Source: Paeniglutamicibacter sulfureus (lineage in GTDB: Bacteria > Actinomycetota > Actinomycetes > Actinomycetales > Micrococcaceae). From it: a DNA stretch of 64,000 nucleotides. The stretch's first letter is position 1. Every line of letters begins with the position of its first letter. The translations under genes and the position numbers were made by a program. Below, piece after piece: positions 1 to 9,839 of the stretch. The notes below the pieces were generated by a model that worked only from the letters and a program-made list of their open reading frames with translations, was not told where the DNA came from and ran no database searches. The stretch lies in assembly GCF_030512175.1 (NCBI RefSeq), contig NZ_JAULBL010000002.1, positions 2,168,149 to 2,232,148 on the forward strand. The letters are read 5' to 3'.

Positions 1-588
1 GTTCTCGGTCATTTGGCGGGTCAGCGAACCGAAGTCCACGTCGGTGCCGGAGACCACGCGGGAGGCTGCAACGCGCTGGGACTCGTCGCGGCCGTTGGCC
101 ACCAGCGGGGCCCAGGACTTGATGGTGTCCAGGTCCTCGGTGTGCTCGATCTCGTTGAAGAGCGTGTGGGGCTTGAGCGCTTCGTAACGGGTCTTGAGGT
201 AGTTGGCGTGGTCGTCGCCGATGACGAAGCTCATGTGCGGCAGCGCGTTGATGAACGTGGAGGGATCGCCAACCTGCTTGTTCTTCACCAGGTGCGAGAA
301 GAACTGGCGCGAGACCTGGAACTGCTCATTGATGCCGATGGCCTTGGCCGGGTCGACGCTGCCGTCGGGGCCGGCCGCGGTGTAGTTCAGTTCGCAGAGT
401 GCCGAGTGGCCGGTTCCCGCGTTGTTCCAAGGGGAGGAAGACTCGAGGCCGGCCTGGTCCAGGTTCTCGAAAAGGCCAATGCTCCACCCCGGCTCCAGCT
501 GCTTGATCATGGTGCCGAGCGTCGCGCTCATGACACCGGCGCCGATGAGAACGACGTCGAAAGACTGATTGGTGGATTCAGAAGGCAC
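1..588 (-). CDS. mqo: Malate:quinone oxidoreductase, N-terminal part (runs off the left edge)
   Basis: Membrane-associated FAD enzyme that oxidises malate to oxaloacetate and passes electrons to quinone. The first 196 residues are visible. They open with the FAD-binding stretch [14 protein letters not shown] and continue with the family-typical segments [20 protein letters not shown] and RQFFSHLV. The GTG start at 588 is preceded by GGAGAA at a good distance; the ATG 13 bases further upstream hits a stop after seven codons. It lies 92 bases downstream of the binding-protein gene on the same strand. The C-terminus is outside the window. Confidence 0.95.
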   Translation of the reverse strand, partial: MPSESTNQSFDVVLIGAGVMSATLGTMIKQLEPGWSIGLFENLDQAGLESSSPWNNAGTGHSALCELNYTAAGPDGSVDPAKAIGINEQFQVSRQFFSHLVKNKQVGDPSTFINALPHMSFVIGDDHANYLKTRYEALKPHTLFNEIEHTEDLDTIKSWAPLVANGRDESQRVAASRVVSGTDVDFGSLTRQMTEN

Positions 589-680
589 GGGGGTTCTCCA
601 TTGAAAGTTCGTCTTGACTCTAGGCAAGACTAGCGCCATCCGGGGGTGTCCAAGAAATTGGTCCCTTGACAGCGGGCTGA

Positions 681-2525
681 TTAAGTGTTCATCCTCACAT
701 CGGTGAAGACTTCGTCCAAAACCGGGGACGAGGGGTAGTTCCTTACGGAATCGTTGAAGGCCAACGCGGAGATGGGGAAGGCCAGGGGAAGAGCTGGCAA
801 GTCCTTGGCCAAGGTATTGGAAAGGTCCTGGTATGCGTTGATGCGCTGCTCTCCGGAGGGCATGGAACGAGCCAGCAGCACCTGCGCGGAAAGGACGGGG
901 GAGTCGTAGCCGAATTGCTGCTTGTTGTCCGCAAAGAGTGCGCTCATGAAGTCATCCGGGTCCCGATAGCCGCCGTTGAAACCCAGCAGGTGAAGGCCAG
1001 GGGTGTCCCCGGAGCGGACCGCGGCGACATAGCCGTCGTTCCAGTCCATCGGCACCGGTGCGATCTTGATTCCGACCAGGGCCAACTGCCGTGAGATTTC
1101 TGCATAGATGAGTTCGGGCAGGGGCAGGTAGGCCCGGGAGATGTTCAAGGGGTACAGGAACGGGATGGGGCTTCCGTCGTAGTCGCAGGATTCGAGCAGG
1201 TCCTTGGCACGGTTGGAATCCGGGCCGTAGTACGTGTCCGAGGTCTTGATCCCCAGCGAAGCGGGCAAAAAGCCCCGGGCTTCCTTGGTGCCGGAGATGT
1301 AGAACTGTTCAATGATCTTTTGCCTGTCGATTCCGTGGGCAATCGCCTGGCGGAATTCCTCCTTGGCCAACCATTTGTTTTTCTGGTTCATCCCCAAATA
1401 GGTCACGGAGTACGGGTCTCGCTGCACGATGAGCTTGCCCTCGCGCACCAATTCGCGCAACCCCGTCACCGCGACCAGGTCGAAGCCGTCGATCTCGCCG
1501 CGGTCCAAGGCACCCAGGCGCCCGGAGGGCGTACGGATTTCACGGAAGACGACCAGGGTGGGAGCGGTGGCGTTGGCTTCCACGGCGGCGGCATCCCAGT
1601 ATTCGGGGAAGCTGCGCAAGGTCACCGCCCCGTCCTTCCAAGATACGAACTTGTACGGCCCGGTGCCTACCGGCTGGGTTGACAGGTAGGACACCTGGTC
1701 GTTCGATGTCGCGGGGGTGGCAAGCGCCTTGGGCGAGGCCAAGGCCAGGCCGGGCAGCGTCAACGCCTCGATGAGTCCGGAGATCGGCTGGCGCAGGGTC
1801 AGCACCACGGTGTGGGTGTCTGCGGCCTTGATGGATCCGAAGTAGCTGGCGGTGCCACCGACGCTGGTCCCCACGAACGGATTTGCCCTGAGCTGTTCAC
1901 GGAGCGACGTCAGCAACGCCGTCTGCGCCGCGTGCTCAACGAGCTTTTGGGGGTCAACGGATTCGTTGCCGTCCTCGTTCGCGGTTGCCTTGGGTTCGGG
2001 GATGGACTTGGGAAGCACCGGGAGCTGCTCGTTGTGGCGGAAAACTTGGGTGAAGCCCTGGTCCGAGTTGGCGCGCACCTCTATCGGCAGCGCTATCCAG
2101 TGTTCGAAATTGGTGACCACGGCCTGCGCATCGAAGTCCGTGCCGTCGTGGAACTTGACTCCGCGGCGCAAGATGAAGGTGTATTGCAGTCGGTCCGGAC
2201 TCACGATCCAGTCGGTGGCGAGCAGCGGGATCGGCGCCCCGGTTTCGCGGTCCACCCCGATGAGGCCCTCGTAGATCTGGCGCGTGATGCGAAAGGTCTC
2301 ATTGTCCCCGGAGATTGCGGGGTCCAGTCCTGCCGGGTCGGCGGCGGAACCAAAGTGAAAAGTACGGATCGCCGGTTCGGCGCTGCCGGTCGGACTGGAA
2401 GGTGCCGTGGTGTCCTTGGAATTGCAGCCGGTTAGGACCAGCGCCGTGAGACCCAGACCGCCGGCAAGGAAGGTTCGGCGCGTGGCCCTGGGTCGATCCG
2501 GGCTGTGCGGCTGGTCTGGCACCAA
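681..2525 (-). CDS. ABC transporter solute-binding lipoprotein, peptide/family 5 type
   Basis: Extracellular substrate-binding component of an ABC importer of the SBP_bac_5 (oligopeptide/dipeptide) family, 614 residues. The N-terminus carries a twin-arginine motif ([11 protein letters not shown]) followed by a lipobox ending LTGC, so export by Tat and lipid anchoring are likely. Body motifs typical of the family are visible: an early [19 protein letters not shown] stretch, [16 protein letters not shown] and [13 protein letters not shown]. The solute cannot be read from sequence. No permease or ATPase gene lies next to it, so it is an orphan or its partners are elsewhere. Confidence 0.9.
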   Translation of the reverse strand: MVPDQPHSPDRPRATRRTFLAGGLGLTALVLTGCNSKDTTAPSSPTGSAEPAIRTFHFGSAADPAGLDPAISGDNETFRITRQIYEGLIGVDRETGAPIPLLATDWIVSPDRLQYTFILRRGVKFHDGTDFDAQAVVTNFEHWIALPIEVRANSDQGFTQVFRHNEQLPVLPKSIPEPKATANEDGNESVDPQKLVEHAAQTALLTSLREQLRANPFVGTSVGGTASYFGSIKAADTHTVVLTLRQPISGLIEALTLPGLALASPKALATPATSNDQVSYLSTQPVGTGPYKFVSWKDGAVTLRSFPEYWDAAAVEANATAPTLVVFREIRTPSGRLGALDRGEIDGFDLVAVTGLRELVREGKLIVQRDPYSVTYLGMNQKNKWLAKEEFRQAIAHGIDRQKIIEQFYISGTKEARGFLPASLGIKTSDTYYGPDSNRAKDLLESCDYDGSPIPFLYPLNISRAYLPLPELIYAEISRQLALVGIKIAPVPMDWNDGYVAAVRSGDTPGLHLLGFNGGYRDPDDFMSALFADNKQQFGYDSPVLSAQVLLARSMPSGEQRINAYQDLSNTLAKDLPALPLAFPISALAFNDSVRNYPSSPVLDEVFTDVRMNT

Positions 2526-2582
2526 GACTCCTCGTCAGTGTTTTGGGCTCCAAATGATGGCGGCCGCTGCTCAATGTTAAAG

Positions 2583-2616
2583 CGCAGGGCCCCCGGCAGT
2601 ATCCGGGGGCCCTGCG
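2583..2616 (-). terminator. Terminator hairpin after tRNA-Leu
   Basis: A 14-bp GC-rich inverted repeat (arms CGCAGGGCCCCCGG) with a six-base loop lies just downstream of tRNA-Leu on the minus strand. It is followed by only a short T-rich tail (CTTTAAC). Confidence 0.7.
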
Positions 2617-2655
2617 TGGTGCCGTAGGTATCAGACGATACATATGGCGTTTGTG

Positions 2656-2737
<82 letters not shown>

Positions 2738-2827
2738 AAGGCAGCGAACCGCTTTCGAAGTTCGGCAGAAATCAGTCTAGCGGAGAATTTTGGCCCGATT
2801 TGTGGCTTTTGGGCTGTGGGCGAAACT

Positions 2828-3325
2828 TTATTTTGGATCGAGACCCAAATCACGACGCAACTTTGCGACGTGTCCGGTGGCCCTCACGTTGTACTGTGCC
2901 AATTCGACGTTCCCTTGCTCATCCACTACGACGGTGGATCGGATCAGGCCCTCGTAGGTGCGGCCGTAATTCTTCTTTTCACCCCAGGCGCCATAGGCGG
3001 CCGCAACGGCGTGGTCCTCGTCGGCCAGCAGCGGGAAGGTCAGTTCTTCCTTGGCGGTGAACTTGGCCAGCTTGGCCGGCGCGTCGGGGGAGATGCCCAC
3101 GACTTGGTAGCCGGCCGCCGTCAGCGACTCGAGGGAATCGCGGAAGTCGCAGGCCTGCTTGGTGCAGCCCGGGGTGGAAGCCGCCGGGTAGAAGTACACG
3201 ATCGTCTTCTTCCCGCGTAGGGAGGAAAGGGCGAGTTCCTGGCCCCGGGCATCGGGCAGGGTGAAGTCCGGCGCGGTGTCTCCGGCGGAGAGGCGGGCGG
3301 CTTCGGTGGTGGCGTTATCACTCAT
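2828..3325 (-). CDS. bcp: Thioredoxin-dependent thiol peroxidase, Bcp/PrxQ type
   Basis: Cytoplasmic peroxiredoxin of 165 residues that reduces peroxides using thioredoxin. The peroxidatic cysteine lies in ASTPGCTKQACDFRD, with a second cysteine five residues later as in PrxQ-type enzymes with an intramolecular disulfide. The start ATG at 3325 begins MSDNATTEAARLSAGD, matching the family length; in-frame codons further upstream lack family sequence. It stands alone, facing left, between tRNA genes. Confidence 0.95.
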   Translation of the reverse strand: MSDNATTEAARLSAGDTAPDFTLPDARGQELALSSLRGKKTIVYFYPAASTPGCTKQACDFRDSLESLTAAGYQVVGISPDAPAKLAKFTAKEELTFPLLADEDHAVAAAYGAWGEKKNYGRTYEGLIRSTVVVDEQGNVELAQYNVRATGHVAKLRRDLGLDPK

Positions 3326-3626
3326 GAATATGGGTACTCCCTGGGTATGGTGGATTCGGCGTGAGCAGTTGAATACAGCGGCGAATCGAATCTTCGGTGA
3401 GGGTCTACCCATGAGCCTATCGAATATGTGACCGGACGGTGTTGTCGCAGGGATGGGGTGGTCTGCGGATTTCGGGGGATCCCAAGCGGCAAGGGTCCAT
3501 AGCGCTGTGGCATCCGACAGCGGAGGCTCGCGATCTGCAGGTATGACCGCACGCAATGGCGGATGCCGGGGCAAGGGAACGGGCCGAGAGTCGATTCGCG
3601 ATGGGCTGGGAGCGCTGAGAAAAACG
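3326..3626. other. Intergenic, nothing recognised
   Basis: About 300 bases between the bcp start and the tRNA-Lys terminator. It must hold the bcp promoter, but I could not pick out convincing -35/-10 boxes. Short open frames here lack family sequence. Confidence 0.5.
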
Positions 3627-3660
3627 AAAGACCCGATCTGTCGAAACAGATCGGGTCTTT
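3627..3660 (-). terminator. Rho-independent terminator of tRNA-Lys copy 1
   Basis: A 14-bp perfect inverted repeat (AAAGACCCGATCTG) with a six-base loop, followed on the minus strand by CGTTTTTC. It sits 7 bases from the tRNA 3' end. Confidence 0.9.
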
Positions 3661-3667
3661 CTCACCG

Positions 3668-3740
3668 TGCACCCCTCGGGACTTGAACCCGAAACCCATT
3701 GATTAAGAGTCAATTGCTCTGCCAATTGAGCTAGAGGTGC
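3668..3740 (-). tRNA. tRNA-Lys (anticodon CTT), copy 1
   Basis: Acceptor arms GCACCTC and GGGGTGC. Anticodon stem ATTGA/TCAAT encloses loop CTCTTAA, giving anticodon CTT. The T arm has GGTTCAAGTCC. The 73 bases are identical to the second copy at 4397-4469. Confidence 0.97.
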
Positions 3741-4354
3741 TGAGTCGCTCTGGTCAGCGCTCCATGCGGAGCCCGTCCTTGCGACGCAGATAATCATAAC
3801 CAGAAAACACCCAGGAAATAAAATCGGCGAGGAGGGTCTGGGCGGTGAGGCAAAAATGCCGATAACTCGGGGATTTGCGGGGTTGTTGGCCCGGAATTGC
3901 CCGGAGTTTCGGATCGGAATTCCCGGAATTCGATGTGTGATTGCGCGCACACCGTCTAGGGCTATCGGGTCCAGCGGTTCCGGGGCCCGGACTCCCCGAT
4001 CCTTGACAGGTGTGTCCCGGGGTGTCTCCGGGATGAAATATCACCACACCGCCGATGTAGGTGTCGTATCCAGGCCACCGCCCTGCGCGGTGGATCCGGG
4101 GGCGAATGCCGTCGACGGGCGGCCGGGATCCGGGGCCCTGCATGTCCATCCGCAGTTGAGCGCTGGGTGCCCAAATTCATGGCTGAATGTTTTCAGCGTG
4201 ACTGTTGAATTCTGTGAGACCCGGAACGCCATAGGCTATCGCTCCGCTTTCCGGACAGTGCACCGTTGCGCGAAACTCGCGGTGGCCGGAGTTTGCGGCG
4301 TGCCGGCCGGTGGGGATGCCGCATGGCGGCAAGCTCACTTCCTGTCGGAAAAGC
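3741..4354. other. Intergenic between the two tRNA-Lys genes, no gene recognised
   Basis: About 600 bases. Open frames cross it on both strands but show no recognisable protein family and run into the tRNA genes, so I treat them as chance. The promoter of tRNA copy 1 must lie near 3741-3790. Confidence 0.5.
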
Positions 4355-4390
4355 GGAAGGTCCGGTTCGCTTTAGCAAACCGGACCTTCC
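4355..4390 (-). terminator. Rho-independent terminator of tRNA-Lys copy 2
   Basis: Inverted repeat GGAAGGTCCGGTT / AACCGGACCTTCC with a ten-base loop, followed on the minus strand by GCTTTTCC. Its sequence differs from the copy 1 terminator although the tRNAs are identical. Confidence 0.88.
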
Positions 4391-4396
4391 TGTATG

Positions 4397-4469
4397 TGCA
4401 CCCCTCGGGACTTGAACCCGAAACCCATTGATTAAGAGTCAATTGCTCTGCCAATTGAGCTAGAGGTGC
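4397..4469 (-). tRNA. tRNA-Lys (anticodon CTT), copy 2
   Basis: Identical over all 73 bases to the copy at 3668-3740, with the same cloverleaf and CTT anticodon. The surrounding sequence is unrelated, so only the tRNA itself is shared. Confidence 0.97.
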
Positions 4470-4713
4470 GACTGTTGTTTCGCTGGAAGTTCGTGGCTCC
4501 CGCGCTCTGCAACGACATGAAACTCTACCAGCTTGCGGGCGGAAAGCAAACCGAATCGATCCTTTGGGATCGAGGTCACAAATATTACCTTGAGTAGGGT
4601 CGTTGGACTGTTTCGATGTCGCGGGGGAGGCACGTCGTGTGTGTGTCCATCCTTTACGACGCTGAGCGTTATGCCCTTGGGGCGGCGTACTGGGCCAACC
4701 TAGGCTAGGGCCT

Positions 4714-5652
4714 ATGAAGCAAATCCACGTTGTGTCATTTCCCAATACCGAACTACTTGACGCCGTGGGCCCGTTGCCCGCAGGGATCAAGGCTGGCATC
4801 TGGGACATTGCCGGGGAACCGGTAGGGGTGGAGCTCGATGAGATCGACGTGGCCATCTTCCCGTACATGGCCAATATGTCGATGCTCAAGGGCATAGGGC
4901 GGGCCGGGAATCTCCAACTAGTTCAGACGCAGACCACCGGGTTCGACGGCGTGCACGAGTTGGTGGGTCCCGATGTCGCTGTCGCCACGGCAGCCGGAGT
5001 CCACGCCGCGGCAACCGCAGAGCTGGCCGTGGGGCTGGCCCTGGCTTCGCTGCGCGGTATTGGCGAGTCAGTGCGCGACCAGGCGGAGGGCCGCTGGAAC
5101 CCCCGGCGCTGGCCGGGCCTGGCGGACCGCAGGGTCGCCATCGTGGGCGTCGGCGGCATCGGTGAGGAAATCCGCAAGCGGCTGGTGCCGTTCGAGGTCG
5201 AAATGAGCCGTTTCGGCACCCGCGCCCGCACCGATGCCCACGGCGAGGTCCTGGCGATCGATGACCTGCTGGAGTATGCCAAGGACATCGAGGTGCTGAT
5301 CCTGATCGTGCCCCACAACCCGGGCACCCACCACCTGGTGGACGCCGAGTTGTTGGCCGCCCTGCCCGACGACGCGGTGATCGTGAATGTGGCCCGCGGC
5401 CCGGTTGTCGACACCGATGCACTCGTCGCGGAATTGAGCACGGGCCGGCTGCGCTGCGCCTCCGATGTCTTTGATCCCGAACCCTTGCCTGGGGACCACC
5501 CGATCTGGAGCTTGCCCAACGCCTTGATTGTTCCCCACAACGGCGGCAACACCGAGGCCTTTCTTCCGCGCATGACGGCACTGCTGAAGCGCCAGTTGGT
5601 CGCCTGGGCCAACGGAACCGAACCGGAGAACTTGGTCCGTAAACCGGAATAG
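4714..5652 (+). CDS. D-isomer-specific 2-hydroxyacid dehydrogenase family protein
   Basis: NAD(P)-dependent oxidoreductase of 312 residues acting on a 2-hydroxy- or 2-keto-acid; the substrate is unknown. The Rossmann fingerprint GVGGIG lies near residue 148. The catalytic arginine is in NVARGPVVD, the glutamate in DVFDPEPLPGDHP and the histidine in IVPHNGGN, so the triad appears complete. It is a single gene with its own upstream region; a tRNA gene faces away on the left and katE follows after about 215 bases. Confidence 0.9.
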   Translation: MKQIHVVSFPNTELLDAVGPLPAGIKAGIWDIAGEPVGVELDEIDVAIFPYMANMSMLKGIGRAGNLQLVQTQTTGFDGVHELVGPDVAVATAAGVHAAATAELAVGLALASLRGIGESVRDQAEGRWNPRRWPGLADRRVAIVGVGGIGEEIRKRLVPFEVEMSRFGTRARTDAHGEVLAIDDLLEYAKDIEVLILIVPHNPGTHHLVDAELLAALPDDAVIVNVARGPVVDTDALVAELSTGRLRCASDVFDPEPLPGDHPIWSLPNALIVPHNGGNTEAFLPRMTALLKRQLVAWANGTEPENLVRKPE

Positions 5653-5720
5653 GCGAAAAGGCCGGGCATGGCCGAAGAATGCCCGCAGCAGAGACCGACA
5701 CTGTGCCAGGCGCACTTTCC

Positions 5721-5754
5721 TTGACGTGCCCCGGGGACCCGGGCCTACGGTGGA
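5721..5754 (+). promoter_or_regulatory. Candidate katE promoter with shared GGCCTACGGTGGA block
   Basis: TTGACG at 5721-5726 is a good -35 box. The 13-base block GGCCTACGGTGGA (5742-5754) recurs exactly upstream of the isochorismatase-fold gene at 18370-18382 and in a close form upstream of the debranching-enzyme gene. The block contains TACGGT, which fits TAnnnT, but the spacing from TTGACG would be 19. Function is inferred. Confidence 0.45.
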
Positions 5755-5869
5755 GGTGGCGGCGCCTGCGAGATGAGCCACCTCCACGCAAACATGCGAA
5801 ACGCCGCCGGAAGTCAACATTCCATCGCACGCGCCCCACTGCGGGCACGGAACGAAAGCGGGTTCTGAC

Positions 5870-7987
5870 ATGTCCACTCCAACTCCTGAAGCGTCGGGCG
5901 AATCCGGTCCGAAGCAAAGCGCCCGGCCCACCCATCCGCAGGGAACCGCGTTGACCACCAGCCAAGGGACACCACTGCGGGATACCGACCACTCGCTGAA
6001 GGCCGGTCCGCGTGGCCCGATCCTGCTGCAGGATCACCACCTGCGGGAAAAGATCACGCACTTCGACCATGAACGGATCCCCGAGCGCGTGGTCCACGCC
6101 CGCGGCGCCGGGGCCCACGGCCGGTTCATCAGCTACGGCACCGGCTCGCGGATCTGCAGTGCCGGGTTCCTGGCCGAGGGCGTGGAAACCCCGGTGTTTG
6201 TCAGGTTCTCCACCGTCGCCGGATCGCGAGGATCGGCCGACACCGTCCGAGACACCCGCGGTTTCGCCACCAAGTTCTACACCGAGGAGGGCGTGTTCGA
6301 TCTGGTGGGGAACAACATTCCGGTGTTCTTCATCCAGGACGGCATCAAGTTCCCCGATGTCGTGCACTCCGTGAAGCCGCACCCGGACCTGGAGATACCC
6401 CAGGCGCAGTCCGCCCACGACACTTTCTGGGATTTCGTTTCCGAACACACCCAGGCCCAGGCCCACACGATGTGGTTCATGAGTGACAGGGGCATCCCGC
6501 GGTCCTACCGCATGATGGAGGGATTCGGAGTCCACACCTTCAAGATGGTCGCCCCGGACGGGACGACCTCCCTGGTGAAGTTCCACTGGAAGCCGCGGCT
6601 TGGCGTGCACTCCCTGGTGTGGGAGGAGGCTTTGTTGGCCAATGGCGCCGATCCCGACTTCCACCGCCGCGACCTCGCCGAGGCCATCAAGGCAGGTGCA
6701 TTCCCGGAATGGGAACTGGGCGTGCAGGTCTTCGAAGACAACGAGGAACAGATGTTCAAGGGCATCGACCTGCTGGATCCCACCAAGTTCGTTCCCGAGG
6801 AGCTTGCTCCTGTCCAATTGATCGGCAAGATGGTCCTGGACCGGAATCCTGCCAACTACTTCGCCGAGACCGAGCAGGTCGCCTTCCACCCCGGGCACCT
6901 GGTGCCGGGCATCGACGTCACCAACGACCCGCTGCTCCAGGTGCGGCTCTTTTCCTACATCGATACCCAAATCACGCGTCTGGGCGGGCCGAACTTTTCG
7001 CAGTTGCCCATTAACCTGCCACACGCGCCGGTCAATGACATGCTGCGCGACGGCATGCACCAGACGTACGTGCACGAAGGCATCGCGCCCTATCATCCCA
7101 ATTCGCTGGACGGCGGCTGCCCCTTCATGGCCGGGGAGGGCGACAATATCCGTCCGCCATTCATCGACGTTCCCGAGCATGTCGCCGAAGCACTCAAGGA
7201 ACGTGGCAACCCGGTGTCGTTCGAGGACCACTTCAGCCAAGTGACGATGTTCTACCGTTCACTGGACACACAGGAACAACTGCACGTCCAACAGGCCTAC
7301 TCGTTTGAACTGGGCAAGTGCGCCAGCGAACAGGTCCGCAAACGCCAACTGCAGGCCTTGGCCAACATCGATGCCGGGCTGTGCGCCGCTGTTGCACATG
7401 AACTTGGCCTGCCTGCCCCCGAGGCGGACACCGAAGTGCCGGAATCCGAGCTTTGCCCTTCGGTCTCGCAAATGGGTGGGATGTGGCCGGTCGATGGCAG
7501 GGTGCTGGGCATCGTGGCAAGTCATTCCACCCCGGCGAAAACCATTGAGTTGCTGGTGGCCAACGCCAACCTGCAGGGCCTGAAGCCACTGCTGCTGGCA
7601 CCCACCGGTGGCAGCCTCGCGGACGGTTCCCCCGTGGACCGTACGCTGCTCACGGCGCGGTCCATCGAGTTCGACGCCATAGTGGTCGCAGCGGCGTTGT
7701 CCCCGGCACCGGATTCCAAGGTCGATCTTGACGCCAAGGCAGGGGCCATCCGTCCCCCGGGCGCCGAAGAGCTGGACCCGCGATTGGTACTGCTGCTACA
7801 AGAGGCATACAGGCAAGGCAAGGCCATCGTGACAGTGGAGCAGAACGAGGGCTTCTTTGAGGACATCGGATTGCCCGCCATGGGCCCCGGGTTGGTGAAG
7901 GCGACCATCGAATCAGCGATCCAGGACACAGCAACCCTGTTGGCCTCGCACCGGGCCTGGGAGCGGTTCGACATCCCGACGTCCTAG
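5870..7987 (+). CDS. katE: Large-subunit (clade II) catalase with C-terminal DJ-1/PfpI-like domain
   Basis: Cytoplasmic haem catalase that dismutates hydrogen peroxide, 705 residues, the length of HPII-type enzymes. The catalytic histidine (about 76) is in ERVVHARGAGAHG, the catalytic asparagine is in VGNNIPVFF (148/149), and the haem-ligand tyrosine (about 363) is in RLFSYIDTQ. After about residue 535 the sequence turns into the flavodoxin/DJ-1-like domain that marks clade II. The 217 bases upstream carry a candidate stress promoter. A long stem-loop follows the stop. The extended N-terminus with TTSQGTPLRDTDHSLKAG is also typical of this clade. Confidence 0.97.
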   Translation: MSTPTPEASGESGPKQSARPTHPQGTALTTSQGTPLRDTDHSLKAGPRGPILLQDHHLREKITHFDHERIPERVVHARGAGAHGRFISYGTGSRICSAGFLAEGVETPVFVRFSTVAGSRGSADTVRDTRGFATKFYTEEGVFDLVGNNIPVFFIQDGIKFPDVVHSVKPHPDLEIPQAQSAHDTFWDFVSEHTQAQAHTMWFMSDRGIPRSYRMMEGFGVHTFKMVAPDGTTSLVKFHWKPRLGVHSLVWEEALLANGADPDFHRRDLAEAIKAGAFPEWELGVQVFEDNEEQMFKGIDLLDPTKFVPEELAPVQLIGKMVLDRNPANYFAETEQVAFHPGHLVPGIDVTNDPLLQVRLFSYIDTQITRLGGPNFSQLPINLPHAPVNDMLRDGMHQTYVHEGIAPYHPNSLDGGCPFMAGEGDNIRPPFIDVPEHVAEALKERGNPVSFEDHFSQVTMFYRSLDTQEQLHVQQAYSFELGKCASEQVRKRQLQALANIDAGLCAAVAHELGLPAPEADTEVPESELCPSVSQMGGMWPVDGRVLGIVASHSTPAKTIELLVANANLQGLKPLLLAPTGGSLADGSPVDRTLLTARSIEFDAIVVAAALSPAPDSKVDLDAKAGAIRPPGAEELDPRLVLLLQEAYRQGKAIVTVEQNEGFFEDIGLPAMGPGLVKATIESAIQDTATLLASHRAWERFDIPTS

Positions 7988-7992
7988 GCGGA

Positions 7993-8044
7993 GGCAAACA
8001 ACGGCGGGCGCGGAAGAAGGTTTCCGCACCCGCCTTTGTTTGCC
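7993..8044. terminator. Long bidirectional terminator between katE and the GNAT gene
   Basis: An almost unbroken stem pairs GGCAAACAA-c-GGCGGG-c-GCGGAA with TTCCGC-a-CCCGCC-t-TTGTTTGCC. A T-rich 3' arm is present for the plus strand. It lies between two convergent genes and can serve both. Confidence 0.8.
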
Positions 8045-8055
8045 GGGACTTGGTC

Positions 8056-8514
8056 TCAGGTCCCGCTCAGGCGTGGCTGTGCTTGCCGGGAGCCCGTATA
8101 TGAAGGCTCGAGGCCGACCGGCGTGGCCGCGCGTGCATGGGCAGCGGTGCTGCGCCGTTTCGGGGAACCGGTGTAGCGGACCTTGTCCATCGGTCTGAGC
8201 GCGGCCGTCTGCGCTGACAGGAAACGATCCTGCCAGGCCTCCGGAACCATGCGTCGGTAGTGAGGATGATCGGCTATGAAGAGCCGCATGGCCGGGCAGA
8301 ACGGCATGACCGCCAGGCGCCGGCGGTGTGCATCATCCAGCACGTGGAGTAGCAGTTCCTCGATGATTTCCGCCGACTTGTACCGGCGCTTGAGTTGGGT
8401 GTAGTGCAGCCAAAGTTCGTCGCCTTGCATGCTGTATTGGACGAAGCCGGCCAAATCCCCCAACTCATAGAGCTGGTATCGGAGCAATTCCTGGTTGTTC
8501 TCAATGACCCTCAT
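8056..8514 (-). CDS. GNAT-like acetyltransferase domain protein (YidJ type)
   Basis: 152 residues. The first 95 resemble the compact YidJ-type GNAT acetyltransferase fold: DLAGFVQYSMQGDELWLHYTQL, then SAEIIEELLLHVLDDA and LAVMPFCPAMRLFIADHPHYR. The last 50 residues are basic and low in complexity and look like an add-on tail. The acceptor is unknown. It is monocistronic, convergent with katE, and starts at an ATG. Confidence 0.75.
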   Translation of the reverse strand: MRVIENNQELLRYQLYELGDLAGFVQYSMQGDELWLHYTQLKRRYKSAEIIEELLLHVLDDAHRRRLAVMPFCPAMRLFIADHPHYRRMVPEAWQDRFLSAQTAALRPMDKVRYTGSPKRRSTAAHARAATPVGLEPSYTGSRQAQPRLSGT

Positions 8515-8942
8515 CGCGCCAACCTGCGCTCTGCAGTCAGGGGGCTGCGGGCGTGCCCGCCCGTGCCTGGACCATGCGGAGAACTGGAGGGGAGGAATCG
8601 TACTGCGGGTTCACACGGCGATATGCCAACGGGCAGGTTCATGGAGTGCTCCATTTTCGAAGGATCCACGGCCCACTGCTGAACCACTTTTAGGTTACAA
8701 AGATGTGCCGATGAAGGCAATACCGCGAAAGTTTCGTATCGTTCGTTGAAGCATTGGCGTTTGTTTCGCTCAATTCCTGCCCTCGCGATGGCACGGGTTG
8801 AGTCCGGTGCCCGTTGCCGACACGACGCCCGAAACCCCGGGGGCGTGCCGTTGAGCAGGTCGAAACACCGCGCGGCCCGCAGGGAAATCCTGCGGGCGCA
8901 ACCCAACGGATGTTGGTGGGGCCGGCCTATTTTGGCTGGCGC
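8515..8942. other. Intergenic, one hairpin, no gene recognised
   Basis: About 430 bases between the GNAT start and the end of the CBS protein gene. A stem GCCCGCAGG/TCCTGCGGGC near 8877-8900 probably ends the CBS transcript, though it has no T-run. Open frames here show no family sequence. Confidence 0.45.
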
Positions 8943-9359
8943 TCAGTCGAGCGAGATGAACTTGACGAGATCGCCGACCCTGTCTTCGGGGTAGTTCTTG
9001 GCAATGTCGGCTTGGCTGAGCATTCCGACCAGTTCATGTCCGTCGATAACGGGAAGTCTCCTGACCTGGTGGGACTGCATGGTGGAGATGGCTTCCTCAA
9101 TGCTGTCGTCGGCACCGATGGTCACTGGCTTGCCCTCGCCGAGTTCTCCGGCTCGGGTAGTGCGCGGGTCTCCGCCCTGGGCCACGCATTTGGTGACAAT
9201 GTCCCTGTCGGAAATGATCCCCTTCAACCGGTTGTCCTCCCCACAAATCGGCAACGATCCGACATCGAGTTGAAGCATCTTGCGTGCTGCTTCTTCCAGC
9301 GTTTCATTTTCCCCGATGCATTCGGCCGAGCCCGTCATGATTTCTCGAGCGGTTGCCAT
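8943..9359 (-). CDS. Two-CBS-domain protein
   Basis: 138-residue protein made of two CBS domains, which bind adenine nucleotides or similar ligands. The first spans about 8-60 (LDVGSLPICGEDNRLKGIIS then DRDIV) and the second about 75-130 (VRRLPVIDGHELVGMLSQAD). It begins MATAREIMTGSAECI. The ATG at 9359 follows AGGAGGAACA, an excellent ribosome binding site. Stand-alone CBS proteins of this type are often stress-associated; no effector domain is fused here. Confidence 0.9.
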   Translation of the reverse strand: MATAREIMTGSAECIGENETLEEAARKMLQLDVGSLPICGEDNRLKGIISDRDIVTKCVAQGGDPRTTRAGELGEGKPVTIGADDSIEEAISTMQSHQVRRLPVIDGHELVGMLSQADIAKNYPEDRVGDLVKFISLD

Positions 9360-9839
9360 TGTTCCTCCTGCGTGTTTGATTCCGTGTGTTGGTGATTGGG
9401 GCTGGCAACGGAGAGTATTCCTGTTGTTGCCTTCGAGGGCTCGGCGCGGATCCATGGTTCAAGACCCCACCGGATTGTGCTTCTTCACCAAATCACCGGA
9501 AACCTTTGCGGGGTTCATGCTTCGTTCGCGCAAGGTTGGCCGTCGGCGCTTGCCGGACAAGCAGCCGCGACCCGGAAAGACGGCGAATGGATGTAGCGGG
9601 TGGAGGGGCCAGGGACGAACCAACCCTGGATGGCCGGCCTGGCGGTGCCTGGGGACGACCGGTGTTCAACAGTCCCAACGCTACGCAGCACAGCGCGGCC
9701 ATGTCTAGGGAATTGCACCTTGTCGACCGGCGCATGGCCATGGCCTGCCGCGAGGGGGGAACTTGCTTCGTTGGGGCACAAAGGCTGGCCATCGGGGCAG
9801 GGCCACGGCACAGTTGAAGGCAAGGGAAAGGAATTGCCC
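9360..9839. other. Intergenic upstream of ligD, nothing recognised
   Basis: 480 bases. The ligD reading frame is open back to 9600, but this stretch lacks ligase-family sequence, and a ribosome binding site plus ATG at 9840 fits better. The promoters of the divergent CBS and ligD genes should be here; I saw no convincing boxes. Confidence 0.45.

Noticed and set aside
3856-4431. 191-codon frame between the tRNA-Lys genes
   Set aside because: It runs into tRNA-Lys copy 2, lacks a ribosome binding site and has no family sequence.
4886-7240. A 784-codon open frame on the minus strand opposite the dehydrogenase and katE genes
   Set aside because: It mirrors the katE codons, has no family sequence, and is a product of high third-position GC.
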